64,000 nt of DNA from Pararhodobacter aggregans. Lineage in GTDB: Bacteria; Pseudomonadota; Alphaproteobacteria; Rhodobacterales; Rhodobacteraceae. The translations under genes were made by a program, and so were the position numbers. Every line of letters begins with the position of its first letter. Within the stretch, counting starts at the first letter, position 1. The notes under the pieces were generated by a model. That model saw only the letters and a list, made by a program, of their open reading frames with translations, ran no database searches and was not told the origin of the DNA. Where the stretch lies: NCBI RefSeq assembly GCF_003075525.1, contig NZ_QDDR01000013.1, positions 62,001 to 126,000 on the forward strand, written 5' to 3'. Positions 52,883-61,082 of this stretch are shown here, in pieces.

Positions 52883-53040
52883 CCCGCCCCCGCGTCGCGC
52901 TTCTGGCCATCGCCGCGCTGGCCGCCCTTGTCGTCTGGGACGCGGCAGCGGTGGGCCTGCCCGAGCCCTTCCGCTTCCCCGCCGCCATCGCGCTGGGGTC
53001 GGGCGCCGCCCCCTCGGGTGCGCATTGCACGGCCAACTGA
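52879..53040 (+). CDS. Small single-helix protein ending the sulfur-uptake operon
   Basis: 53 residues. The ATG (52879) overlaps the transporter stop by 4 bases (ATGA), a strong sign of a real coupled gene. One hydrophobic segment (VALLAIAALAALVVWDAAAV) is followed by LPEPFRFPAAIALGSGAAPS and a single cysteine in the last residues (GAHCTAN). It could be a membrane-anchored subunit offering a periplasmic thiol, or a signal-peptide-bearing carrier. Function not known. Confidence 0.65.
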   Translation: MTRPRVALLAIAALAALVVWDAAAVGLPEPFRFPAAIALGSGAAPSGAHCTAN

Positions 53041-53092
53041 CCGGCAGTCGAGCGGCTGAACAACCTGTGATGGCAAGCCCCCGCGCAGGGCC

Positions 53093-53120
53093 GGCAAAGA
53101 GGCTGGCCCTGCGCCTTTCG
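53093..53120 (+). terminator. Terminator of the sulfur-uptake operon
   Basis: GCGCAGGGCC / GGCCCTGCGC stem with a 12-base loop, then CTTTCG, between 53040 and the lipoprotein gene at 53165. Confidence 0.6.
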
Positions 53121-53164
53121 CCCGGATAATCTCGTCTGAAATCATTTCTCAAGGAGAGAATTCC

Positions 53165-53731
53165 ATGCGCCTCATTCATGCCGCTGCCCTTGCCGGCGCC
53201 CTTGCCCTCTCGGGCTGTATCGACGTCGACATGACCGCCACCATCGACGGCGCCGACCACGCCACGGTCTCGGGCCATATGGCGGTGCAGCGGCAGATGC
53301 TGGACATGATGGGCGGCGGCGAGGCCTTCTGCCCGGCCGAAGAGGGCGGCACGCTGACCACGACCGAGACCGAGGCCCGCTGCGACGTCCGCACCGAGGG
53401 CAGCTTTGCCGAAGTCTTCGAAAGCGACCCCGGCCAGCCCTCGCCGACCGCGGTCGATCTGGGCGACGGCACGGTGCGCGTGACCTTCCCGCTGGGTGAC
53501 ATGGGCGCCCAGACCGAAGAGATGCGCGCCGATCCGCAGGCCGCGGCGATGATGCGCCCGATGCTGGAAGGCCATACCTTCACCATCCGCATCGCCGGCG
53601 CCGAGGTCATCTCGAGCAACGGCACGATCGCCGAGGACGGCCGCTCGGCCTCGTTCAGCTTCAACCTCGTGGACATGCTGGACCCGAACCTGTCCCTGCC
53701 CGAGACCTTCGAGACCATCGTGCGCTACTGA
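53165..53731 (+). CDS. Lipoprotein of unknown function
   Basis: 188 residues, AAGGAG before the ATG. Signal peptide with lipobox LSGC, Cys18 being the lipidated residue. The mature part begins IDVDMTATIDGADHATVSGH, contains two further cysteines (AFCPAEEGG, ARCDVRTEG) likely forming a disulfide, and a beta-rich remainder (GTVRVTFPLGDMGAQTEEM). It resembles LppM-like lipoproteins in layout but no family is claimed. Monocistronic with its own terminator. Confidence 0.78.
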   Translation: MRLIHAAALAGALALSGCIDVDMTATIDGADHATVSGHMAVQRQMLDMMGGGEAFCPAEEGGTLTTTETEARCDVRTEGSFAEVFESDPGQPSPTAVDLGDGTVRVTFPLGDMGAQTEEMRADPQAAAMMRPMLEGHTFTIRIAGAEVISSNGTIAEDGRSASFSFNLVDMLDPNLSLPETFETIVRY

Positions 53732-53754
53732 GCCGCGCGCCGGACCGGACAGCG

Positions 53755-53780
53755 AAAGGGCCCCCGCGGGGGCCCTTTTT
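53755..53780 (+). terminator. Terminator after the lipoprotein gene
   Basis: Perfect AAAGGGCCCCC / GGGGGCCCTTT stem with minimal loop and TTTTT; also usable by the convergent esterase gene. Confidence 0.9.
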
Positions 53781-53797
53781 CATGGATCGTGCCGGGC

Positions 53798-54706
53798 TCA
53801 GCCGCCTTCCGCCAGCCCCCGCAACACCTGCGCGATGCGGGCAAAGGAATCCCCGGCCCCGGGCGACATGTGCCGCGCGCGCAGATAGCCGTGGACCATG
53901 CCGGGCTCCTCGGTCAGCGAGACGGGCACCCCCTCCTCGGCCAGCCGGGCGGCGTATTCGACCCCGCCCGAGGCCAGCGGATCGGCCTCGGCGGTGAAGA
54001 TCGCCGTGGGCGGCAGGTCGCCGAACACCTCGGCATCGAGCGGGCGGGCGGTGATGTCACCCCGGGGCGGCTCCGCCCCGCCATAGCGGATCTTCTCGTA
54101 ATAAAGGCATTCCTCGGCGCTCAGCATCGGCGCCTTGGCGTGGCGGGTGAAACTGGGCATCTCGGGCCCGCCGCCAAGCCCCGGATAGATCAGCACCTGC
54201 CCGATGATATCGCCCCGCGTGGCGCTGATCGACGCCGCGAGCGTGCCGCCCGCGCTGTCCCCCACCACCACCTTCGGCCCCGGCACCGCATCAACCACCG
54301 CCGCGCAATCGTCGTAAGCCGCGGGGTGGGGATGTTCGGGCACCAGCCGGTAATCGACGGCGATCATGGTAAGGCCCGCCTGTTCGGCCAGTTCGGCGAC
54401 GATGGCGTCGTGACTTTCAAGCCCGCCCACCACGAAGCCCCCGCCGTGAAAATAGATCCCCGTGACGCCCTCCAGCGGTTTGGTCGGTACATAGCGGCGG
54501 CAGGGGATTCCGGCGATGGTCTCGTCCGTGGCGGTCAGGCCCGGCGGATGCAGCTGGTCGAAATCGCGGCAGAGCTTGTTGTAGAAGGCCCGCTGCTGGG
54601 CGATGGAGAAATCCACCGCATCGGCCGGATAGGCCGCGAGCGTCCGGTCGATGAAGGCCCGGATCTCGGGCGGCAGCCAGCTGTAGTCTGTGATCGTGTC
54701 GGTCAT
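53798..54706 (-). CDS. Alpha/beta hydrolase (HSL-family esterase)
   Basis: 302 residues. GIYFHGGGFVVGG (oxyanion HGGG motif), VVGDSAGGTLAASI (nucleophile Ser in GDSAG), and an acid/His pair in the C-terminal third (AEADPLASGGVEYAARL, GMVHGYL). Hormone-sensitive-lipase type esterase of short acyl esters. It overlaps the stop of the LysR gene by 4 bases, so the regulator and esterase form one unit and the LysR probably controls it. Confidence 0.9.
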   Translation of the reverse strand: MTDTITDYSWLPPEIRAFIDRTLAAYPADAVDFSIAQQRAFYNKLCRDFDQLHPPGLTATDETIAGIPCRRYVPTKPLEGVTGIYFHGGGFVVGGLESHDAIVAELAEQAGLTMIAVDYRLVPEHPHPAAYDDCAAVVDAVPGPKVVVGDSAGGTLAASISATRGDIIGQVLIYPGLGGGPEMPSFTRHAKAPMLSAEECLYYEKIRYGGAEPPRGDITARPLDAEVFGDLPPTAIFTAEADPLASGGVEYAARLAEEGVPVSLTEEPGMVHGYLRARHMSPGAGDSFARIAQVLRGLAEGG

Positions 54707-55566
54707 CCGGGGCTCCCGAGGTTGAGACGCATGGCGGCCATCAGCTTGCGCCAGACCGGCCGGTGGCGATTACGGTAATGGATCGCGGCGAAGATCGGCT
54801 GCGTCAAGCGCGGCGCGCCCTCGACCGCAACCGCATGGCCCTCGGCGATCAACCGCTCGGCGGCGCGTTCCTCCTGATAGCCCGCGACGCCCAGCGACAG
54901 GATCATGCCGCGAACCGTCGCCCCCTGCCCCGCGGCCAGCACCGGAAAGGCCAGCCCCGGCAACAGCGCATCATGGGTGCGCGAGAAGGCGGGCGAGAGA
55001 TTGGCCAGAACGTAACGCTCGGGCGTGACGGCGGCCAGCGCCTCCAGCCCCTGCCCGGGCGGGGCGATCATGCGATAGGTCAGTTCGCCCAGCGATTCGA
55101 AATGGATGTCGGGCGAGGGATGGGGGGTGAAGATCAGCGCCAGATCCAGCGCCCCGCCCAGCACATCGCGGCACATCTGCGCCGAGTAATCGGCCTCGAT
55201 ATAGAGCGCGGCCTCGGGCAAGAGCGCCTGAACCCGGGCCACCCAGCGCGCCGGATCCTCGGCCGCGAGGTCGTTCTGCAGGCCAAGTCGGATGGTCATG
55301 GCCCGCCCGCCTGCCCCCCGGGCGGCGGCCCGCGCCTCGACCATCGCGTGGCGCAGCGCCCGGGCGTGGGGTTCGAACCGCAGGCCCTCGGTGGTCAGCT
55401 CGCACCCGGCCCGCGACCGGCGCAACAGCGTGACCCCCAGCGCCCGTTCCAAGGCCGCGACGCGCCCCGAGACGGTCGATTGCGTGACGCCGAGCCGTTC
55501 CGCCGACCGGTGGAAGCTGCGGGTTTCGCAAAGGTCGAGGAAAGTGTCGATCTGGTCGGGCTGCAT
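54703..55566 (-). CDS. LysR-family transcriptional regulator
   Basis: 287 residues from the ATG 55564-55566 (MQPDQIDTFLDLCETRSFHR). HTH with LGVTQSTVSGRVAALERALG and LLRRSRAGCELTTEGLRF; an effector-binding domain follows (MTIRLGLQNDLAAEDP...). Effector unknown. No good Shine-Dalgarno is visible. It is followed by the esterase with a 4-base overlap. Confidence 0.88.
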   Translation of the reverse strand: MQPDQIDTFLDLCETRSFHRSAERLGVTQSTVSGRVAALERALGVTLLRRSRAGCELTTEGLRFEPHARALRHAMVEARAAARGAGGRAMTIRLGLQNDLAAEDPARWVARVQALLPEAALYIEADYSAQMCRDVLGGALDLALIFTPHPSPDIHFESLGELTYRMIAPPGQGLEALAAVTPERYVLANLSPAFSRTHDALLPGLAFPVLAAGQGATVRGMILSLGVAGYQEERAAERLIAEGHAVAVEGAPRLTQPIFAAIHYRNRHRPVWRKLMAAMRLNLGSPG

Positions 55567-55613
55567 GGGGGGGAGGCTATGCCCTGCGCGGCGGCGCGCC
55601 AAGGGGGAGCGAA

Positions 55614-55686
55614 GGAGGGGGGCCGTCTGCCCCCCTCTTGGCCTGCGGCCAATTCACCCCCCGAGGATATTTGCAGAACAAAGATG
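55614..55686 (+). repeat. Bimodular intergenic repeat, copy E
   Basis: Hairpins AGGGGGGCCGTCTGCCCCCC (~55616-55635) and TTGGCCTGCGGCCAA (55638-55652), then AATTCACCCCCCGAGGATAT and TTGCAGAACAAAGATG. It ends just after the cobU stop region (55695). Confidence 0.75.
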
Positions 55687-55694
55687 CGCGGGAC

Positions 55695-56222
55695 TCAGAA
55701 GCCGGGCGGCAGCGCGCCTTTCAGGACCATCGGCAGCCCGGCGGCGGTGAAGACCACGGTATCGGCCAGCGCCGCGACCCGCTGGTTGAGGCGCCCGGCG
55801 TCGTCGCGGAAACGGCGGGCCAGCGCGTTGTCGGGGACGATGCCGAGGCCCACTTCGTTGCTGACAAGGATGGTCGGGGCCGCGCGCACGGCGAGGGCCG
55901 AAAGCAGCGTGGCGGTCTCGGCGGCGAGGTCATGCTCGGCGAGCAGGTGGTTGGTCAGCCACAATGTCAGACAATCAATCAAAACGGTCTGATCTTTAAT
56001 GTCAGACAGCGCGGCGGCGAGATCGAGCGGCACTTCCAGGGTCTGCCAGCCCTGCCCGTCGCGCTGCGCGCGGTGCAGGGCGATGCGCTCACGCATCTCA
56101 TCGTCCCAGGCCTGGGCGGTGGCGATATAGAGCGGCGCGCCTTGTGCTACGCTTAAAGTCAGACGTTCGGCAAGGGCGCTTTTGCCGGAGCGGGCACCGC
56201 CGAGGACCAGGGTCACGCTCAT
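55695..56222 (-). CDS. cobU: Adenosylcobinamide kinase/guanylyltransferase
   Basis: 175 residues. P-loop LVLGGARSGKSALAERL at the N-terminus, APLYIATAQAWDDEM, VLIDCLTLWLTNHLLAE and VSNEVGLGIVPDNALARRFR are the CobU/CobP signatures. It phosphorylates adenosylcobinamide and adds GMP for nucleotide-loop assembly of vitamin B12. Last gene of cobT-cobS-cobC-cobU; it overlaps cobC by 4 bases. Confidence 0.95.
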   Translation of the reverse strand: MSVTLVLGGARSGKSALAERLTLSVAQGAPLYIATAQAWDDEMRERIALHRAQRDGQGWQTLEVPLDLAAALSDIKDQTVLIDCLTLWLTNHLLAEHDLAAETATLLSALAVRAAPTILVSNEVGLGIVPDNALARRFRDDAGRLNQRVAALADTVVFTAAGLPMVLKGALPPGF

Positions 56223-56740
56223 GGCCAGTCGATCCTTCGCCAGGTGCCAAAGGCGGTTTCGGCCCGCCAGGCCTCGGGCATGCCCTGCGCTGCCAGCGCT
56301 GCTCTGATGACGCCCGCATGGGTGACGACCAGCGCCGGGACCGGCCCTTCGGCGGCCTCGGCCAGCGCCTGTTGCACGCGGGAATAGAGGTCCTGCACGC
56401 TTTCGCCGCCATGCGGGCGGCCCTGCAGGAAATCGTCGCGCCAGGCGTCGATCTCGGCCCGGGGGATCTCGGCCCAGGGGCGGGTTTCCCACAGGCCGAA
56501 GTCCATTTCCGTCAGCCGGGGATCCACCGTGACCGGCAGGCCTCTCGCCGCACCGACCGCTTGCGCGAGGCGATGACAGCGCGAAAGGGGGGAAGACAGG
56601 ATCCGCCGAAAATCAGGGAGTTCCGCGGCGATCCTCAGAGAATCTGCGGCGAATTCCGGCGCGAGGTCGAGGTCGGTCCGGCCATAGCAGGTGCCCTCGG
56701 CCACCGCCGGACGGGTGTGGCGCAGGAGGATCAATGCCAT
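56219..56740 (-). CDS. cobC: Histidine phosphatase, alpha-ribazole phosphatase-like
   Basis: 173 residues. ALILLRHTRPA (RHT motif), ILSSPLSRCHRLAQAVG, EMDFGLWETRPWAEIP, and LVVTHAGVIRAALA (second His). Phosphoglycerate-mutase fold. Position in the cob operon supports removal of the phosphate from alpha-ribazole phosphate. It overlaps cobS by 10 bases. Confidence 0.9.
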   Translation of the reverse strand: MALILLRHTRPAVAEGTCYGRTDLDLAPEFAADSLRIAAELPDFRRILSSPLSRCHRLAQAVGAARGLPVTVDPRLTEMDFGLWETRPWAEIPRAEIDAWRDDFLQGRPHGGESVQDLYSRVQQALAEAAEGPVPALVVTHAGVIRAALAAQGMPEAWRAETAFGTWRRIDWP

Positions 56741-57453
56741 GCCAGCAGCCCCAGCAGAAAGCCCAGATCGCCCAGAACCTGCGCCGCCCCCAGGATATCG
56801 CCGGTGATCCCGCCGAGCCGTCGCCGGGCCCAGGCGCGGATCGCCAGTTGTGCAAGCGCCAGCCCCAGCAACGCGGTCAGCAGCCCCCAGCCCGAAGCCC
56901 AGAGCGTCAGCGCGCAGGCGGCAACGACCGCCGCCAGAACCGGCACCAGCGGTTGCGGACCGGTCATGCCGGTGCCCGCTCCCGAAGGTCTGACATACGG
57001 CCCCCGGCGCAGCATCACCGCCATCCCGACGCGGCTGAGCCCTTGCCCGGCGATCAGCGCGGCGGGGGCCAAAGGCCCCAGCGCCGCCAGCGTCGCCACC
57101 CGTGCGGCGACAGCCACACCCAGCGCCAGCGCCCCGAAACTGCCGATGCGGCTGTCGCGCATGATCTCCAGCGCCCGCTCGGTCGGGCGACCCGAGCCGA
57201 GCCCGTCGAAACTGTCGGCCAGCCCGTCCTCGTGCAAGGCGCCGGTCAGCAGAAGCCCGGCCGAGACGGCCGCCAGCGCCCCCAGCACCGGGCCCCAGAG
57301 CCCGGCGGCCAGCAACCAGACCCCGGCCGCAACCGCGCCGATGCCCAGCCCGACCGCCCCGAACCAGGCCGGGGCCCGGGTGAAATCGGCGCTGTCGAGC
57401 GGCCCCGCCGGCAGGCGGGTCAGGAAGGCCAGGGCTGCGCGCGGGCCCCGCAT
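56731..57453 (-). CDS. cobS: Adenosylcobinamide-GDP ribazoletransferase
   Basis: 240 residues with about six hydrophobic segments. ALHEDGLADSFDGLGSGRP is the CobS/CobV Mg2+ motif, and MRDSRIGSFGALALGVAVAA follows. Membrane enzyme that joins alpha-ribazole to adenosylcobinamide-GDP, making cobalamin. The ATG lies 1 base from the cobT stop. Confidence 0.95.
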   Translation of the reverse strand: MRGPRAALAFLTRLPAGPLDSADFTRAPAWFGAVGLGIGAVAAGVWLLAAGLWGPVLGALAAVSAGLLLTGALHEDGLADSFDGLGSGRPTERALEIMRDSRIGSFGALALGVAVAARVATLAALGPLAPAALIAGQGLSRVGMAVMLRRGPYVRPSGAGTGMTGPQPLVPVLAAVVAACALTLWASGWGLLTALLGLALAQLAIRAWARRRLGGITGDILGAAQVLGDLGFLLGLLAWH

Positions 57454-57454
57454 C

Positions 57455-58456
57455 TCAGTCGCGGTTCGTGACGCCGGCCGCCTCGAAACTGGCCATGTCG
57501 GTCATCATCGCCGCCGCGGCTTTCAGCAGCGGCCAGGCCAGCAGCGCCCCCGTCCCCTCGCCCAGACGCATGTCCAGTTCCAGGAGCGGATCGGCGTCGA
57601 GCGCGGCGAGCAGGGCGCGGTGACCGGCCTCGTGCGACTTGTGGCAGAAGACCATGGCGCGGCGGCTTTCGGGTTCCAGCCGGGTGGCCAGCAGCGCGGC
57701 GGCGGTGGCGATGAAGCCATCGACCATCACCACGCGGCTGGCGCGCGCCGTCTCCAGCATGGCGCCCGCCATCATGACGATCTCGAACCCGCCGTATTCG
57801 GCCATCGCCTGCTCGGGCGTCAGCGCCCCGGTCCGGGCGGCGGCGCGGGTCAGCACGTCCAGCTTGTGGCGCAGTCCCGCGTCATCGAGGCCGGTGCCCC
57901 GCCCGACCAGATCGGCCAGCGGCAGCCCGGTCAGCTTGTGGGCCAGCGCCGCGGCGGTGGCGGTGTTGGCGATGCCCATCTCGCCGAAGGCCAGCGCCTC
58001 GCCGCTGGCGGCGCGGGCCACCTCGGCGCCGTGCCCCAGCGCGGTCCGAGCCTCGTCCGGGCTCATCGCCGGGGCATCGAGGAAATTGGCCGTGCCCGGC
58101 CCGATCCGGCGCGAAACCAGCGCCGGATGGGCGATCGGCTCGCCCGCGACGCCCGCGTCGACGACCTGCAGCGCCACGTCATTCACCCTGGCAAAGACAT
58201 TGGCCGCAGCCCCGCCGCCGAGGAAATTCAGCATCATCTGCCCCGTCACCACCTGCGGGAAGGCCGAGACGCCAGCATGCGCAATGCCATGATCGGCGGC
58301 GAAGATGGTCAGCGTGCAGGCCTGCATCACCGGCGCGGTCGTGCCTTGCAGCAGCGCGATCTGCTCGGCCAGAGTCTCGATCCGGCCCAGCGCGCCCAGC
58401 GGCTTGGTCTTGGTATCGATGGTGCGGCGGATCGCGTCGGCGAGGGTTTCGGTCAC
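57455..58456 (-). CDS. cobT: Nicotinate-nucleotide--dimethylbenzimidazole phosphoribosyltransferase
   Basis: 333 residues. FAADHGIAHAGVSAFPQVVT, FLGGGAAANVFARVNDVALQ, FGEMGIANTATAAALAHKLT, and YGGFEIVMMAGAMLETARAS with the catalytic Glu. It makes alpha-ribazole phosphate from DMB. First gene of the cob operon; no cobalamin riboswitch seen in the 78-base gap before cckA's end. Confidence 0.96.
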   Translation of the reverse strand: MTETLADAIRRTIDTKTKPLGALGRIETLAEQIALLQGTTAPVMQACTLTIFAADHGIAHAGVSAFPQVVTGQMMLNFLGGGAAANVFARVNDVALQVVDAGVAGEPIAHPALVSRRIGPGTANFLDAPAMSPDEARTALGHGAEVARAASGEALAFGEMGIANTATAAALAHKLTGLPLADLVGRGTGLDDAGLRHKLDVLTRAAARTGALTPEQAMAEYGGFEIVMMAGAMLETARASRVVMVDGFIATAAALLATRLEPESRRAMVFCHKSHEAGHRALLAALDADPLLELDMRLGEGTGALLAWPLLKAAAAMMTDMASFEAAGVTNRD

Positions 58457-58534
58457 GGGCTGGTTCCGGTCTGTGAGAGGGATCGTGCCCTTCCTAGCAG
58501 CCCCGCCCCGCGTTGCAAGGCCGCGGGCGACGGC

Positions 58535-60994
58535 TCACCCCTCGCCTGCGACCCTTTCGGGCGCGTCGCGCGTCACCAGCTGGCGGGCAATGACCGCGCT
58601 CAGATCCTTGAGCGAGAAGGGTTTCCCCAGGAAGACCGACCCGGGAATGCGGCCCATGGCGGCGCTGAGCGTGTCCTCGGTATAGCCCGAGACGAAGACC
58701 ACCGGCGTGCCCGGCCGATCCTCCAGCGCCTCGGCCACCCAGCCGGGGCCGTCGATCCCGGGCATGATGACATCGGTGACGAAGAGATCGACCCTGAGCG
58801 CCGGGTCGCGGAGGAAATCGAGCGCCTGCTCGCCGTCCTGCGCCTCGAACACCTGATAGCCCTGCAGCCGCAGCGCCCGGGCGGCGAAGGCGCGGACCGG
58901 GGCCTCGTCCTCGACCAGCAGGATCGCGGCGCTGTTCACCGTCACCGGCGGCAGGCTGGGCCGCGGGCGGGCGGGGCCACGCCTTGGCGCGGGATCGGCC
59001 GGGGGCGGCGGGGCGGCCGGTTCCTCGGCCCTTGCCGGTGCCGGGAGGGGATCGGTCAGCGCCTCGGCCGGTTCGGCGGCGAAATAGAGGGTGAAGGTGG
59101 TCCCCGCCCCCTCGATCGACTCGGCGAAGATATAGCCGCCCATCTGCTTGACGATCCCATAGGCGGTGGACAGGCCCAGCCCCGTGCCCTCGCCGATCTT
59201 CTTGGTGGTGAAGAAGGGCTCGAAGATCTTGTCGATGATGTCGGCCGGGATGCCGATCCCCTGATCGATCACCCGGATCAGCGCGTAATCCCCGACCGGC
59301 AGCCGGGCGCGGCCATGTTCATGCTCGTCGAGCAGATGCAGCGCCTCGGTCTCGATGCGGATCGTGCCGCCCATCGGCATGGCGTCGCGGGCGTTGACCA
59401 CCAGATTCATGATGACCTGTTCGAGCTGCCGCTTGTCGGCGCGGATCGCTGTCAGCGCCGGATCGTGGCTGAGAGCCAGCGTGATCCGCTCGCCCACCAG
59501 CCGGGTCAGCAGATGCGTCAGCTCCTCCAGCAGGCTTTCCAGCGACACGACCTCGGGCTTCAGCGTCTGCTTGCGCGAGAAGGCCAGCAGCTGGCGAACC
59601 AGCGCAGCCGCCCGGTTGGCGTTCTGATGGATCTGCAACAGGTCGTTGTAATCGGGATCGAACCGGTCGCGGTTCAGCAGCAGCAGGTCGCAATGGCCTG
59701 AAATCGCCGTCAGCAAATTGTTGAAATCATGCGCGATTCCGCCCGCCAGCTGGCCGATCGCCTGCATCTTCTGGCTTTGCACGAAACGCGCTTCCAGCGA
59801 TTTCAACTCGGTCGCGTCCGAGATCACCGCGACCAGCGCGCCCTCGGCATGCTGGTCGGTGGCGCGGCGCAGGATGATCTGCACGAAGGTTTCCTGCTGC
59901 GGCAGGGTCGCCCGCAGCACCTCGGGCCGGCCCAGCGCCCGCCCGGCCCGCGCGTCATCCAGCCAATCCGGCACCGGGCGGCCCAGCCCCTCGACCACTT
60001 CCGAGAAAAACGGCGCCTCCTCGGCGCTGAGGCCCAGCAATTGCCGCGCCAGCCGGTTGGAACCGCCGACCCGCCCCTCGGCGTCGATCTGCATCAGCGC
60101 CACCGGGATTTCCTCGAAGACCGAGGCCGGGGGCGCCGGGCTGCCATCGCCGCCCTCGGGCAGGGTATGCGGCGGCAACAGCACGATATCGGCCAGCCCG
60201 TCGCGCGACGGGACCGAGACCGCCTGTATCCCCCGCCCACCCGGCAGGCTGAGGGCGAAGACCCCGCTGTTGCCCGCGTCCAGCACCTGTTCCAGCGCGT
60301 CCAGCACCTCGGCCTCCTCGCCCATGAAGGCGGCGCGGGCGGCGGGGTTGAGGCGCAGCTGCACCCCCTCGCGGGTGACGACGGGCAGGCCCAGCACATC
60401 GAGCCCCCGGCCCCCGCCCCGCATCAGGGTCGAGAAATGCCAGACGATCAGGCCGAATGCCCCTTCGACGCTGTGCAGAGAGACGCGCATCCCCCTGTCC
60501 TGACGCCAGAATTCCCGGGTGGTGGCCTCGCGCCGCCGGACTTCGACCAGCAGGGAATCGACCACTTGCGCGGCATCGACGCACCAGCCGTGCAGCCGCT
60601 CGGCCGGGTCGGCCATGCCGCCCGCCGCAGGGTTCGCGGCGCAGGGCCGCCCCTTCAGATCGGTCACCACCACCGGGTCGGGATCGGTCGCCGCCGAGCG
60701 TGCCAGCGCGGCGCCGACGAAGCGGCGGCGCCGCGCGGCATAGGCGCGCACCAGCATCGCCGCGACCGCCAGCAGCGCCAGCGTCGCCGAGGCCGTCGCC
60801 GCCACCATCGCCGCCCGGTCAAGATGCGCCACGGCCAGGATCAGCGCCGCGGTGGCGATGACGATGCTGGCGAAGGCCAGCACCCGCCCGCCCGCCGCCA
60901 GCCGGATCAGCGGTTCCAGCGTCGAGGCACGCGGATCCTGCCCCGCGTCGGAGGGAACCTGCGGCGTGTCGGAGGGCGAGTCGGTCAATCGCAT
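58535..60994 (-). CDS. cckA: Cell-cycle hybrid histidine kinase CckA
   Basis: 819 residues. Two membrane helices (~35-80), PAS-type sensor region (~95-390), DHp domain with MQAIGQLAGGIAHDFNNLLT (His422), CA domain (~500-655) and a C-terminal receiver with DLFVTDVIMPGIDG (Asp741). This is the CckA plan: it phosphorylates ChpT and thus the CtrA/CpdR pathway and can reverse to a phosphatase under c-di-GMP. A Pro/Ala-rich linker lies between catalytic and receiver domains. The signal is membrane-linked or c-di-GMP-sensed by the PAS region in relatives. Confidence 0.95.
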   Translation of the reverse strand: MRLTDSPSDTPQVPSDAGQDPRASTLEPLIRLAAGGRVLAFASIVIATAALILAVAHLDRAAMVAATASATLALLAVAAMLVRAYAARRRRFVGAALARSAATDPDPVVVTDLKGRPCAANPAAGGMADPAERLHGWCVDAAQVVDSLLVEVRRREATTREFWRQDRGMRVSLHSVEGAFGLIVWHFSTLMRGGGRGLDVLGLPVVTREGVQLRLNPAARAAFMGEEAEVLDALEQVLDAGNSGVFALSLPGGRGIQAVSVPSRDGLADIVLLPPHTLPEGGDGSPAPPASVFEEIPVALMQIDAEGRVGGSNRLARQLLGLSAEEAPFFSEVVEGLGRPVPDWLDDARAGRALGRPEVLRATLPQQETFVQIILRRATDQHAEGALVAVISDATELKSLEARFVQSQKMQAIGQLAGGIAHDFNNLLTAISGHCDLLLLNRDRFDPDYNDLLQIHQNANRAAALVRQLLAFSRKQTLKPEVVSLESLLEELTHLLTRLVGERITLALSHDPALTAIRADKRQLEQVIMNLVVNARDAMPMGGTIRIETEALHLLDEHEHGRARLPVGDYALIRVIDQGIGIPADIIDKIFEPFFTTKKIGEGTGLGLSTAYGIVKQMGGYIFAESIEGAGTTFTLYFAAEPAEALTDPLPAPARAEEPAAPPPPADPAPRRGPARPRPSLPPVTVNSAAILLVEDEAPVRAFAARALRLQGYQVFEAQDGEQALDFLRDPALRVDLFVTDVIMPGIDGPGWVAEALEDRPGTPVVFVSGYTEDTLSAAMGRIPGSVFLGKPFSLKDLSAVIARQLVTRDAPERVAGEG

Positions 60995-61082
60995 GCGCCT
61001 TTGTCGCCCCCCGGGAGTTAAAGCGATATTAACGCTTTAATCCTACCACCCATGGTTGTCAGGTCAAACGCCGAAACCGGGT

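Noticed and set aside
55360-55400. GGGTTCGAACCGC resembling a tRNA T-arm
   Set aside because: It lies inside the LysR gene (54703-55566) and no cloverleaf can be drawn around it.
58457-58534. Cobalamin riboswitch before cobT
   Set aside because: The gap to cckA is only 78 bases, too short, and no B12-box-like sequence was found.
56144-59701. A 1185-codon plus-strand frame opposite the cob genes and cckA
   Set aside because: Crosses five confirmed genes on the opposite strand, with no domain and a biased composition.
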